A stretch of 64,000 nucleotides of DNA, taken from assembly GCF_029962835.1 (NCBI RefSeq), contig NC_080582.1, positions 75,512,177 to 75,576,176 of the forward strand. Reading direction: 5' to 3'. Source of the stretch: Magnolia sinica. Lineage: Eukaryota; Streptophyta; Magnoliopsida; Magnoliales; Magnoliaceae. Positions 11,031-22,324 of this stretch are shown here, piece after piece (positions within the stretch are counted from its first letter, which is position 1; each line of letters begins with the position of its first letter). Made by a program: the position numbers and the translations under genes. The notes below the pieces were generated by a model, which ran no database searches, was not told where the DNA came from, and saw nothing but the letters and a program-made list of their open reading frames with translations.

Positions 11031-11600
11031 GGATGCGGATTGCATACTACCCCCACCCGTCCCTAACTCTGAACGGGCAGTTCTATGGGCGGGCCCACCG
11101 TGATGTATCTGTACATCCAAACCGCCAGTCACTTTTCACATATTATTTTAAGGCATGAACACAAAAATGAGGCATATCCAACGCTTAAGTGGACCACACT
11201 AGGATCTTTACTCTTGCTCGGGTGGTGGACTCTCAGGAGTTTCAACACCCGATCAAGGGTTGAGTATCCATAGGTGGCGAAATTCCACTAGCGTGAGTGT
11301 GTGGGGGTGTGTGAGCTTGTAAAAAAAAAAAAAAAAGAGAGAAGGTGGACTACACCAAATGATAAGCTTGGTTGCGTTAAAATGCACAAAGCATTAAATG
11401 TCAGTCGCATTAAATGCAAGAGTCATCCTTGGCCTGGTGCATTTGATTGTTGGATCTACCTCATTTTTGTTTTCATGCGTTAAAATAATCTGAGAAAAGA
11501 GACTGACGGTTTGGATGTAAAGAAAGATCACGGTGGGCCTGCCCACAGAACTGCCCGTTCGGAGCTGGGGACCGGCGGAGGTAGTATGCAATCCGCGTCC
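11031..11600. mobile_element. Palindromic MULE-like element with 9-bp target duplication
   Basis: The ends are inverted copies (GGATGCGGATTGCATACTACC at the left; the right end reads GGTAGTATGCAATCCGCGTCC). The flanks carry the 9-bp direct repeat GACTGGCAC at 11022-11030 and 11601-11609. A SINE with its own target duplication sits at 11200-11342. Without it the element is about 415 bp. There is no coding capacity. The 9-bp duplication is the hallmark of Mutator-like transposons. Confidence 0.85.
11200..11342 (+). mobile_element. SINE family 1, copy a
   Basis: A tRNA-like head (TTGCTCGGGTGGTGGACTC as A box region, AGGGTTGAGTATCC as B box region) is followed by a short body and a poly(A) tail near 11322-11338. 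It is flanked by near-identical GTGGACCACAC / GTGGACTACAC duplications inside the MULE-like element. It aligns with the copy at 33859-34009. Confidence 0.75.
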
Positions 11601-11639
11601 GACTGGCACATCAGCTATATAGCTGGTGTAGATACGTGT

Positions 11640-12150
11640 CGTAAGAAGACGAGTGCCGACGCTCCTCGAGCTCCGAGTTGCACGAACGGTTCAAGGGAGA
11701 TCAAAGTTACATAGCCCAACAATGATGTATTTATTATATCCACAGCGTTCATCTATTTTTTGAGGTCATTTTAGAGCATTAGACAAAATATGAATCATAT
11801 CCAATGCTCAAATGGACCACACTAAAAATAGCAGCGAGGATAATGATTTTCACCTTTAAAAAATCATAGGGTCTACCGTGACGTTTATTTTCCATCCAAT
11901 TTGTTAATAAGGTCACAAATACACTGATGAAGAGGGAAAAACAAATTTCATATGTTCCGAAACTTCTGTGACACTAAAAGGGTTTTTCAATTGTAGACGT
12001 TCAATTCCCCACTGCTTTTTGTGGTGTGGTCCAATTGATCTTGGGATCTATCTTATTTTTTGGCTCAAGCCTTAAAACGGGCTCACCAAAAGGATGAACG
12101 ATTTGGATATAACACATACCTCACAATAAGACCCACAGAAGTTGCTGAAG
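11640..12150. repeat. Diverged palindromic repeat, paralogue of 57826-58190
   Basis: It starts with GCTCCTCGAGCTCCGAGTTG and runs through TTATATCCACAGCGTTC to ATAACACATACCTCAC, with the usual inverted-arm structure. The same order of motifs, next to the same kind of repeat end, occurs at 57826-58190, where the middle is deleted. The two sites share one ancestral insertion unit or composite element. Confidence 0.7.
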
Positions 12151-12239
12151 TTAATACACCATATATATCACTGTTGTGTGGTGCACCAGCGAATCCGCTT
12201 CCCGGGGACGTGGTTTGGCTAGTGAGGACGCGGATTTCG

Positions 12240-13060
12240 CAGGAAGTCACTTGCGCTAGAAACTGAGGTGGGGCCTGTTTGTTCTCAGCCCCTCCGTTTT
12301 TTAAGCTCATTTTAGAATATTAGATAAAAAATGAGCCGGATCCAATGCTAAGGTGAGCCGAAAAGGTGAGGATTAAACGTCCCTAGTTGAAATATTCGTG
12401 GCGCCACTGAAGTTTTGAATAAGGGTAATATTTGCTTTCTCAGTTCATCCCAGTAGGAATGACGGTATGAATGGTGTGAATGGAATTTAAACATCACCGT
12501 CGAGAGAGTGGTTTCAACGGTAGGAATTTCAAGGTAGATTTCTCACAAATATCACTGGCGCAGAACCTATTGGGAAAAGCTTTAGCAGGAAATCTCCATG
12601 CCAAAGTTCCTACGCCGGAAACTTAGGTGGGGCCCACCGTAATGTTTGTGAGAAATCCACTTGTCCATCCGTTTTTAAAGCTCATTTTAGGACCTTTAGC
12701 CAAAAATGAGCCGCATCCAAGAGACTTAAGTGGGCTGAAAACGTGAGGATTGAACGGCCACAGTTGAAATATTTGTGGGGCCACGGAAGTTTTGAATTGG
12801 GTAATATTTGTGTTTTCAGTTCATATCAAGTAGGAATGACATTACGAACGGTATGGATGGCATGTAAACATCACTATCAACCCTAGAGAGATTTCCCTTA
12901 CAGGAATTTCCCTGCCCACCATTTCCTGCAGTGCGCCCACTTGATTCTTGGATCCTGCTCACCTTTGGTCTGGTGAGCCTAAAAAACAGATGAACTGGGT
13001 AGATTTTTCACAAACATCTAGATTGGGGCCACCGTGATGTCTGTGAGAAATCCACCTTTA
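12240..13060. repeat. Fragments of the palindromic repeat, short-leader subfamily
   Basis: Two or three partial copies are head to tail (about 12255-12560, 12615-12890 and 12990-13060). They share AACTxAGGTGGGGCCC and TGTGAGAAATCCAC in place of the longer TGTATGTGTTTTATCCA leader. The same subfamily occurs at 27430-27850 and 52800-53275. Confidence 0.7.
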
Positions 13061-13084
13061 ATCCAGGTCGATGCTCTCTGTCCA

Positions 13085-13527
13085 GTGGTGGATGCTCTCT
13101 GGCCCACCATGATGTATGTGTTTTATCCACACCGTCTATTCATGTTTCCTGTTCATTTTTAGCATTTGATCCAAAAAATAAGGCAGATATAAATCTCAGG
13201 CGGACCACGCCACAGGAAAACAGTAATGACTGAATATCCAACGTTAAAAACCTCGTGAGGCCCACTATAATGTTTATTTAACATCTAACCTATTAATTAA
13301 GCCACACAGACCTAGATATAGGGAAAAACAAATATCAGCTTGATCCAAAACTTTTATGGCCCTAAGATTTTTTAAATGGTAGGAGTTCAATCAACACTAT
13401 TTCCAGTAACGTGGTCCACTCTAGATTTAGATGGGCTAATAGCCTAAAATTATCTTAATAAATGAATGGACAACATGGTTGAAAGACGCATCATGATGGA
13501 GCCCACAGAGCACCGCCCAGGGTCTTC
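13085..13527. repeat. Palindromic repeat, full-length copy
   Basis: It runs from CTCTCTGGCCCACCATGATG to CATCATGATGGAGCCCACAGAG. Left arm, central segment (AACATCTAACCTATTAATTAAG) and inverted right arm are all present. Base changes are frequent, so it is old. Confidence 0.8.
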
Positions 13528-14635
13528 AACAAGCAAACAATATTTCACTCTCAAAGGATGAACGAACTGTATATAATATAATGGTGTACAAATACCTTAT
13601 CATAACATTGTGGTCAACGTGATGAGTGGCCCACCTGATTTTGCGTTACCAAGCATTTACCGTTAGTCCCACCTGATGAACATCCTCAATCCCATCCACT
13701 AAGCTTTGTAAGTAGCACTCACCTCAAATCCCCATGGTGGGGCCCACCTTAACGTGAGAATGACATTTAATCTCTCCAACAGGTACGTCCTGGTGACCAA
13801 AAATCAGGCCGATCCAGAAATCAGGTGGGCCACACCAGGGAGAACAGTTCAGATGGGGATGCCCACTATTAAAATCTTATGTATTGTGTGGGGCCCACCC
13901 TTTTTTTTTTCTTTTTTTTTCAATATTGCATCCAATCCAATCGGAACACCAGACAGAATGAATGAACACACACCATGTGATTCTAGAGGTTTCAGGCATG
14001 ATTCGCATGCTCTTGGAGAGTGGATTGGATGTCATACGTACATCATGGTGGGCCCCACGAATCCCATTGCAGTTTAAGCTTAACCTTCAATGCTTTGAAG
14101 TGGACCTCATTGGATTTTGATTGATGAGCCAAGCATGCAGACATTTGGACTGAAAAGAGAGGCAAACATATGCAATTATATGAACCAATCGTTGGGGGCT
14201 GTTTGGTGCGTTTGGTTGCACTATCAAATTCAATTGCAATAATTAATTCGGTGACATGAAAAATAACCGAAATATATTTTACTAACTACAATTGAATTCA
14301 AGTGGGTGTGTTTGGATGTCAAAGAAAATCAGATTTGCATGAATCCATATTAACCAAGCTAACTACAACCAGTGATAACCTATCTAAGATAGGTCATTCT
14401 AATGGACGGTTCAAATCAATCCCAATGAAAGTTAAGAAAAACTCAAAAACGATAAAAATAGATATATGAGCCCACACCCCTATATAAGAAATTCTATTGG
14501 CTTGGTTGGCTTTTTTTTGGCTCAAATGTAATTACCATGTAAATGGAGAATAATTATTTATATTACCGCATCTTTTACCGTGCAGATATGACGACTTACT
14601 TTTCTAACACTAAAATAGAAAATTTCACAAAATCA
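13528..14635. other. Gene-free spacer with small repeat pieces
   Basis: I see no coding signal. Short pieces of the GGGGCCCACC repeat occur around 13736, 13888 and 14050. A T-rich run lies at 13901-13920. A stretch beginning GGCTGTTTGGTGCGTTTGG at 14197 looks like the end of a small MITE. Confidence 0.5.
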
Positions 14636-15055
14636 ATGTGGGGCCATCATGATGTATGTGACTTATCCAAACCGCTCATTTGTTATGCCAACTGATTTTA
14701 GGGCATGAACTAAAAAAGAGGTAGATCCAAAGCTCAAGTGGACCACACCACAGGAAATAGTGGGAATCAAACACCTACCATTAAAAACTTCTTAGGGCCC
14801 ATTTGTGGTTTCCCCTTATCGATGTCTGTGTGACCCTTTGAACGGGTTAGATGATGAAATAACCTCAATGTGAGCACAGTAAAGGAAACAATTTTCATTG
14901 GTGGACAAATTAAGGTCACTGTTTCCTTTCGTGTGGGCTATTTAAGTGTTAGATTTGCCACGTTTTTTGGTTTATGTCCCAAAAATGTTCTAATAAAATA
15001 GTTGGACGGTGCGGATATATCATATACATTATAGTGGGGTTCATAGATTTAAGTC
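14636..15055. repeat. Palindromic repeat, diverged full-length copy
   Basis: The left arm begins at ATGTGGGGCCATCATGATG. The right arm ends CATACATTATAGTGGGGTTC, with TAGTTGGACGGTGCGGATA before it. The centre retains GTCTGTGTGACC and AACGGGTTAGATGATGAAATAA. Confidence 0.75.
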
Positions 15056-15538
15056 AATACTTTTATATTGATTTTTAAGGTGGAATTACTCTCACAATTT
15101 TCAAACCCGGTGAAAAAGTAATAATTATTTATTCACCAGGATTTACGCATATCACGAAAATCAAACAGGCCCACCCTTATATATACATATCAGTTAGTTG
15201 AAATCTATGACCCATCTATCAAACAAGTTCCAACTGTCTAAATGCTCTTGCCCAAATATCAAGCTGGTCCGTGGCCCACCTGACTAGTCAACCGACCTGA
15301 TTTTTGGGCCAGCACATCAACACATCGGGACCGTCTGATGGATGGAGCCTGTGCAGTTCACAAATAATCACCATTGAATCTTCTTATTGCTGACTTGTAT
15401 TTTCAAAGGAAACATACATACACTTGGAATTCCAAACCAAGTTCTATATACATCTTAATTTGGATTGTAAGAAAAGAAAAGAAATGATTATTTACAAAAC
15501 CACATAAAATAGAAAATGTGGACCGTTTAGCACTCGAA

Positions 15539-17685
15539 TCAGATGTATGGATTGATGTGAGAAGAATAGTCTCTGATGCCTGCACCCTCCCATCCCATCC
15601 ATTCCTCCCATAAATCCCAGCTTGAGTCATACATGCCTCTCATGGGCTCATCACAGCCATCATAACCATATCCATTATCATAGGATTGCAATTCCTCCGA
15701 ATCAGATTCCGTCAAGCTTGTCATCACAACCTGCACAAAATCATATATATTTGAGAGCCAAACACACCCAAAAAAATAAAATAAAAAATCCAATCCACAA
15801 CAAAAATATTGCATTTTGTTGGTGTGCACATTGTCTTCAACCATTTGGAGATGATTGGGGGAGTATGACCAATTCAAAATTTGCATTTTCAGAAACCCAA
15901 TTTGAAATGTGTTGAGATTCCCACTGACCCGACCGTTGTTGGACGGCAGGAGTCGTTTGTGCGCATCGACTCCTGGTGCGCACTGAGAGCACACAAACTT
16001 CTCCTAAGACATTGTGAGAGAACTGATCATATGGTGGGAACCTGGTGCAAAAATTCCACTGATTGGATGATCGACAATAGTCAGCGGTTGGATTTGCCAA
16101 CAGTTCAGGTCAAAGGTCAGATGTGGTCCAAGGTGAGGGGATGATGCGATCGATCTAAATTCAATGGCCCTGTTTGGCAAGGTCCACCGAGGTGGGACGC
16201 ATAAAATCAATGGCCTCAATCATAAAATCAATATCTATATAATACAAAGCATCAAGACGAGGATCTCCAAACCCATAATCACACTTAAACTAATTCCAAT
16301 CAAACATCTTTGGCCCTGTTTGGGATAAGAGAAATGAGAACATGGATTCTCATAAATCCAAAAACTTATCAAATTCTCCAATTTAAATTTGGCAAATTCA
16401 AATTCATCTATGAATTTTTTAAAACATTTATTGTAACGGTAGAGCATTTATTACAAAAACTCTGCTTTTGCTACTTTGGTATGACCCAAAAAGATTTAGA
16501 AAATCCATTTGACACCTTTGAGTGAAAAACAAACAATGGAGATTTTAAATTCATGAATTTCACAAATCACAATTTCAAAATCCATCACTCCAAACACCAC
16601 CAAAATCAAAGTGTTCCAAAATGGTATTTTGGTAACCGAAACCGTAACGGCCACCACCGTTGATAAAGGCCTGTTGCGGCATGTTTTTTCTATAATGGCT
16701 GTTACGTCTGTTTCGACCTCATAACGTGTAACGGTTAACCGGTTTTGAATACCTTGACCTAAATATACTATGCAGTTCAAAATAGGCGCGTAAACCTAAT
16801 CAAATAATCAGGCCCCATCCACACCCGTTCATTGAACTAGTCATAAATGGGCCTGATCTAAGGCTCTACCAGGCCCCCATAGAAAATTGGGCGAATCCTA
16901 GCCATCCACCCCACTATTGGGCCTATATTACATACTCAAGCCAGAATCAAATCGGGCAGAAGCGAAACGACGATCAGAACTGTTGCCAGGCCTACTAAAT
17001 ATGGTGATCTTAGTCATAGTTACCTATCATCTATTTTCTAACTGGTGAAATAAGTCCATTTTATTCTAAGAAACGTGCATCTCTACTTTCTATCACAATC
17101 CTGGCATTATGATCATACACACCAATGGCCCCATATTAGAGGCCCGCACCTAACCGGCACAATGCCGCACCATGATCCACCAATCAGCACCGTTGCCGGT
17201 TCTATCCAATCCGGTGTATTTAATTATATTTAGTTATCATCTAAAAAACTAATCAATCCAAACAGGCTTATTATAGCTAAAGAGAAATCAAACAAATAAA
17301 AAGAGGTGTTTGATGTCTTACATCATAAGCTTCATTGATCCTATGAAATTGAACACCGCAATTGCTTCCCTTACATACATCAGGATGATACTGAAATAAA
17401 ATCAAAACAACCCAAATCAGATTTTCCATCAAAACAAATCCAAGATCTCAATCAAAACAAACACAGAAAACCCATAAAAAGATAAAAGAAAAAATCACCC
17501 ACCTGCAAAGCAAGCTGTCTGAAGGCCTTTTTCACCTCTTTCTCAGAAGCCCCAGGTTGGATTCTCAGCGTCCTGTACTGATCTGTCAACCTAGCTGAAC
17601 ACCGAACCACGTTGTTATTCCTTTTCATTCCCTTCAAAGAACCAATTTCAATCCCACCACGCACCATATTCATAGAAACAGCCAT
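15539..17685 (-). CDS. Chloroplast-type J-domain protein, DNAJ8 (J8) family, three exons
   Basis: Exons are 17503-17685, 17322-17390 and 15539-15730 (minus), joined by GT-AG introns (donors GTGGGT and GTAAGA; acceptors TTTCAG and GTGCAG) without frame change, giving 147 residues. Residues 1-31 are basic, Ser/Asn-containing and end VVRCSA, as in a plastid transit peptide. The J domain follows: [20 protein letters not shown], the invariant HPD in YHPDVCKG at the start of exon 2, and [12 protein letters not shown]. The acidic C-terminus ends [23 protein letters not shown], which I recognise from Arabidopsis J8. Such J proteins stimulate Hsp70 ATPase in the stroma. An upstream TTG would add two residues; the ATG at 17685 is chosen. 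The gene appears intact. The exon-2 to exon-3 intron (1591 bp) contains MITE-like repeats. Confidence 0.92.
16310..16610. repeat. Possible MITE in the DNAJ8 intron
   Basis: TTTGGCCCTGTTTGGGAT begins an A/T-rich block that ends CACTCCAAACACCACCAAAATC. The ends are only loosely inverted. A CCCTGTTTGG-type start is common in plant MITEs. Class not determined. Confidence 0.4.
16611..16760. repeat. Small terminal-inverted-repeat element in the DNAJ8 intron
   Basis: Left GTGTTCCAAAATGGTATTTTGGTAACCG and right CGGTTAACCGGTTTTGAATACC are roughly inverted, with CGTAACGG and CCGTTACG-like repeats between them. About 150 bp, non-coding. Confidence 0.45.
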
Positions 17686-17860
17686 CTCCAATCAAAAGAT
17701 TCAAAGCCAAACACTCCAAAAACCAGATTCAATTGCAAAAATATCAAATACCCAATTGGATTTATACCCAAGCGGATCAGAATATGGTTTTGAAAAGATC
17801 AACTGACACGGCACGGTGAGGATTTGATGGGGACATAGACAGATGAAAGGGTGTATAAGC

Positions 17861-17871
17861 TTTTTATATAC
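17861..17871 (-). promoter_or_regulatory. TATA box of the DNAJ8-like gene
   Basis: GTATATAAAAA on the minus strand lies about 180 bases upstream of the ATG at 17685, leaving a 5' UTR of roughly 145 bases. No competing TATA motif is closer to the start. Confidence 0.65.
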
Positions 17872-17931
17872 ACAGAAGCAGCTCAAAGAAAGGGTTGGGG
17901 TTGGACTGTTATTCTCTTATCTTTTTTGGGA

Positions 17932-17957
17932 ACGCGTGGCTGACGTGGCAGGTGGAG
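17932..17957 (-). promoter_or_regulatory. ACGT-core elements upstream of DNAJ8
   Basis: The minus strand reads TGCCACGTCAGCCACGCGTT about 70 bases upstream of the TATA box. GCCACGTC is an ACGT-core site of the kind bound by plant bZIP factors. Two further CACGTG cores lie at 18463-18468 and 18503-18508. Light or stress control is inference only. Confidence 0.4.
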
Positions 17958-17959
17958 CT

Positions 17960-18890
17960 GGGTTCGGTCTTATCCATCCTTTTTTTATCCTATTCGTTGT
18001 GGAATCTTTCTAGATAGGGTGTCATTGTTACTCTGGCAGTTTATGGCACTTGATACACAGGCACCCCCCAGAAATTGCATGCCTGGCATACATTAAACTC
18101 AAAACAGTTGGAGTAATTTGTGATACTTACTTTCGTTAAGTAACATCCCCAAAATCAGATTTCTTGAATTATCTCAATCTCTGATTTGTGTACATTTGTT
18201 TGGTGAAATAGGGCCGTAGGATGCTTTCAATCTTAACCGTCCAATCGATGTCTACTAATCAGATATTTGCATGATCAATTTATTTTATTTTATTTTATTA
18301 ATGGTACATGTAGAGTGAGACTCATAAGTTGGACAGTTTAATTTGAATTAGTTTCATGCTGCATATGCAGGTTCAAATAATTTTATAAGTGCCTGCGTAT
18401 CATCTATCATACTCTGCGTGAGTATCAAAGCTTTTCTCCGTATTGATATTGTCCTTGAAAAACACGTGGCAGAATGCTGAGTCATGAATGACTGTAGTCT
18501 GACACGTGCGTGGTGGTTCTTGGGGTGGGGAGTTGGTAGAATGAATACCGTTGTATTGAAATGGTATACGTCGGGTTTTACCAAAAAAGAAATTAGTATG
18601 GCCATTGGATCGAGGTCCCTTCCGATGATCCGAACCGTTCATATAATGGCCTCAATTGGGATGGTGGATAGCAGAAAATTTAACTCTGAGATTGAAATTG
18701 CAAGCGTTTGATTATTCAAAATTCATGCTTACCGTATATTTTCGAAAGAAAAGAGTGAAAAGATCAAAGGTTGAAATATTCCCATCTATTAAGGGCCATC
18801 ATATAAACGGTTTGGATCATTCAAATATTATCCCGATAGAGCGCCAAAGTCGCGACCTATCCTACGGCAATACATTACGATGTAGGACAC
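17960..18890. other. Gene-free upstream region of DNAJ8
   Basis: No gene is visible. Two G-box cores (CACGTG) occur near 18465 and 18505. A segment around 18800-18820 (ATAAACGGTTTGGATCATT) recurs near 20965-20985, showing a shared old repeat. Short open frames are not conserved. Confidence 0.45.
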
Positions 18891-18900
18891 AAATAACGGA

Positions 18901-19432
18901 GGACGCGGATTGGGTCCTACCCCGCCCCTCTTCAGCTGGGAACGGGCAGTACCTTTGAGTGGCCGCCGTGATGTATGGGTCTTATCCAAACCGTCCATCC
19001 ATTTTTTTCTTCTCATTTTAGGATATAAGTCCAAACCAAAAATAAGGCAGATCTAAGCTCAAGCGGACTAAACAATGGGGATTGAACTCTTACCGTTGAA
19101 AACTTCTTGGGACCACATAAGTTTTGGATGGATCTGATATTTGTGTTTTCTTTTCATCCAGGTCTATGTAAATTTTTGAATAGGTTGGATGGAAAATAAA
19201 CATCACGGTGGACCCTATAAAAGTTTCAACGGTGAGAATCATTATCACCACTGCTTCCTGTGGTGTGGTCCACTTGATCATTATATCTGCTTCATTTTTG
19301 GTACTTTAACGTAGAATGATACGAAAAAAATGAATGGATGGTGTGGATAAGACCCATACATCACGATGGACACTCAAAGCTCCTGCCTGTTCCCAGCTGG
19401 AGACGAGCGGGTCTAGGACGCAATCCGCGTCC
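18901..19432. mobile_element. Palindromic MULE-like element, full length, 9-bp target duplication
   Basis: The left end GGACGCGGATTGGGTCCTAC pairs with the right end CTAGGACGCAATCCGCGTCC. The inner arms pair through CAGCTGGGAACGGGCAG and CTGTTCCCAGCTGGAG, then CGTGATGTATGGGTCTTATCC and its complement. Flanks are AATAACGGA (18892-18900) and AATAGCGGA (19433-19441), a 9-bp duplication with one change. 532 bp, no ORF. This is the clearest copy for defining the family. Confidence 0.9.
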
Positions 19433-19469
19433 AATAGCGGATCAGGAGAGACCCGACCCTCACCCATGA

Positions 19470-20520
19470 CGCTGCGGCCCTTTCAGTGGGACCCACATTG
19501 ATGTATATATCCACGCCGTTCATCCGTTTTTTCAGATAATTTTAGAACATGACCCGAAAAATGAAGCAGATACAATTCTCAGGTGGATCATACCATAAGA
19601 AACAGTGTTGATTGACCATTAATGCACTACTGAAGTTTTGGATCAAGCTGATATTTGTTTTGACCCTTCATCTAGGTTTATGTGACCTTATCAACAGGTT
19701 GGATGGCAACTAAAACTTACGTAAACCTTACGGTGGGCCTTGGGAAGTTTTTTATGCTACATGGTTTTAAGACTCCGTGGGCCCCACTATGGTGCATGTA
19801 TCTTATCCATGCCGTTCATCCATTTTGCAAGCACATTTTAAGGCACGGGCTGGAAATTGAAGAATATTAAACCCTTAAGTGGACCACACTATAGGAAATA
19901 ATAGTTATTGGACGCATACCATTGAAAACTTCTCAGGGCTACGAAACTCAGGCGGATATTTGTGTTTTTTTACTTCATCCATGTGTGATCTTACGAGCAG
20001 TTTAGATAACAAATAAACATCACCGTTGCCAGAAAGTTTTAAACGGTGGATGTCATTGTCAGGAAATTTTAAACGGTGGATGTCATTGTTCCCACTGTTT
20101 CTAGTAGTGTGGTCCACTTGAGCTTTGGATATAAGTTTTGGGCTCATGCCTGCAAATGAGCTGGCAAAATAGATGGACGGCGTGGTTAAGATACATACAC
20201 TATAGTGGCCCACAGAGTCCTGACATTATGCCACGTGGCTATGTGGTGGGGTCACAAAAGTTTTGTATAAGCTCATATTTGTGTAGTCCTTTCATCCAGG
20301 TCTTGGTGAGTTTATCCACAGGTTGGATAGCAAATAAACATTCCAGTGGCCCCTTAGATGATTTTAATAGTAGATATTCAATAACCACCGTTTCCTGTGG
20401 TGTGGTCAACTTAAGATTTAGATCCATTTCATTTTCAGTACCATGCCCTAAAATGAGCTGCAAAAACGGATAGACAGCATGGATGTAAGTCACATATATC
20501 AAGGTGGTTCCCACAGTTAG
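19470..20520. repeat. Cluster of three palindromic-repeat copies, one inserted in another
   Basis: A left part at about 19480-19770 (starts GACGCTGCGGCCC) and a right part at about 20240-20515 surround a full copy at about 19775-20218 (CCGTGGGCCCCACTATGG to ATAGTGGCCCACAGAG). Within the inner copy TTTTAAACGGTGGATGTCATTG is present twice in tandem near 20037-20090. Confidence 0.75.
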
Positions 20521-21127
20521 GGTTCCACCGAAGCCAGGCCCATGGAAATTAGGGTGGACACCGCATTTGAAGTGCTCTCGAGGGTCACCTTACTGGTAGT
20601 TACGCTGTCATGTCTACTTTAAGTAAATGATCACTATGTCCCCCTGTTTATCTCTTTGAAACAAAGTAGTACAAGGTTTGTTTGAGTACAACCTATACGT
20701 ACTACAGTTAGGTACATCAGGACTTCAGCCGTTGGATTTGGACCTTTTTCAATGTAACAAAACGTTTATTTCATAGGGACCCCTTTGAATTGAAGATTCG
20801 AAGATAAAAATCTTCGATTGAGCATTCAAAATCGTTGATTCTACTAAGGTTTTTATGACCGTTCATGTTCAAAGCAAAAGAGCCAAATAATCTAACCGAT
20901 GAAACAATCCATCCGAAAGCCTTTAATTGTTATCTTCCCCCCGTAAAAGGTGATACATTGTCTTATAAACGGTTTGGATCATTGAAATCTGACCCTGATT
21001 CACGACGTATAGTAAAGCATGCGTCCAGATGTATTCCACCTTACCTCAATAATACACGAGCTACGTGTCGATGAGAAACGCTCGCATCCAAGAGAGCTGA
21101 TTACGTCTGACACCGTCCTTATCCAAA
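20521..21127. other. Gene-free spacer
   Basis: No recognisable gene, RNA or element. Some sequence resembles 18620-18880 (the ATAAACGGTTTGGATCATT phrase), so it may be a decayed repeat. Confidence 0.4.
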
Positions 21128-21345
21128 ACAGTGCGGCCCTTAACGTGGGGCCCACCTTGATGTAGCTATTCTGATCCACGCCGTCCATCCTTTTTTTCCA
21201 TATCATTCCAGTACATGATGCTGAAAATGAAGATCATGAGCCTTATCCACTCATCAGGTGACCATATTTATATTTTATTAAATATTAATGGTTATCCATT
21301 ATTTTATACGGTGTCTGGCCCACCTGATGAATGGATAGGGCTAAT
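21128..21345. repeat. Palindromic repeat, truncated copy
   Basis: It starts CAGTGCGGCCCTTAACGTGGGGCCCACC and keeps GATCCACGCCGTCCATCC, then decays beyond about 21260. The arm start matches the leader at 19485 and 53710. Confidence 0.65.
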
Positions 21346-22320
21346 ATTTGCAAATGGTGATTCTAATGGAGAGAAAAACTTATTGGATGGGATGGATGTT
21401 GTAAAAATAGATTAGAAGTTAGTTAGGTAGATGGTTAACTTATTGTCCAACCCAACCCGCTGTATGTAAGCATTTGTCGCATCTACACCGTTCATCTATT
21501 TTCCCATATCATATGAAGGGTATGAATTCGAAAATGAGAAAGAGGTAGACATGTTGAAAGAAAATCCAAATATCAGCTTGATCGAGGGTTCCATTGAGAG
21601 TTTGTAAATGAAGGTATATGGGAATTGAAATTAGTGGCAAATGACTTTCTCAATTGTATTCGAATGGAATTAAATAAATTGTATTTATTTGAAATTTAAA
21701 AATTTTATTTGAACGAGGGTAAATTAAAGGAATTGAAATCATTTAAATTTTTTAATATATTCATAATAATATATTTGATATATCTAATTAGCTTAAATAT
21801 TGCAGGTCAATGCATATATGATATTTAATAGAATCACCGTAATAAGTTCATTAAAATATATAATTTAGCCGAAAAAAGAAGAAGAAATTTCGAGCTTGGT
21901 GTGAGCCACAACCGTAAGAATTACAAATAAGTAACTTACCAATATTTTTAATTATCCATTTAGATTATCAACCTTTGGACAGTTTAAATCATTTTATTGA
22001 TATGATTTTAGTGATGTAACTGATGGTAAGAATGTTTTAGATTATCATTAGTGTGTCATATACACAGAGAACATGCACATGGTGGCACTTTTGTTTACTA
22101 GTGGGACTCTCCAAGGAACTCAAAATGGCATTTCATTGCATTTACTTCCAAATCTTAGATAATTTTATTTGCAATTTCATTTACTCTAATTTCATTTTAT
22201 TTTTACGTATTTATTTAAATGTCATTTGCTTACATGTCTTTGGCAAGCTTTCAATAATAAGTGTTTAATTCCACTCTCTGTTCTACTTAAACCTGACATT
22301 TTAAAGCTCATGTACTAAAA
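21346..22320. other. AT-rich gene-free region
   Basis: Strongly AT-rich from about 21600, with no motif-bearing ORF. I see nothing else in it. Confidence 0.5.
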
Positions 22321-22324
22321 TAAT

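Noticed and set aside
15622..15915. Plus-strand 97-residue frame
   Set aside because: It overlaps DNAJ8 exon 3 and intron in antisense and has no domain.
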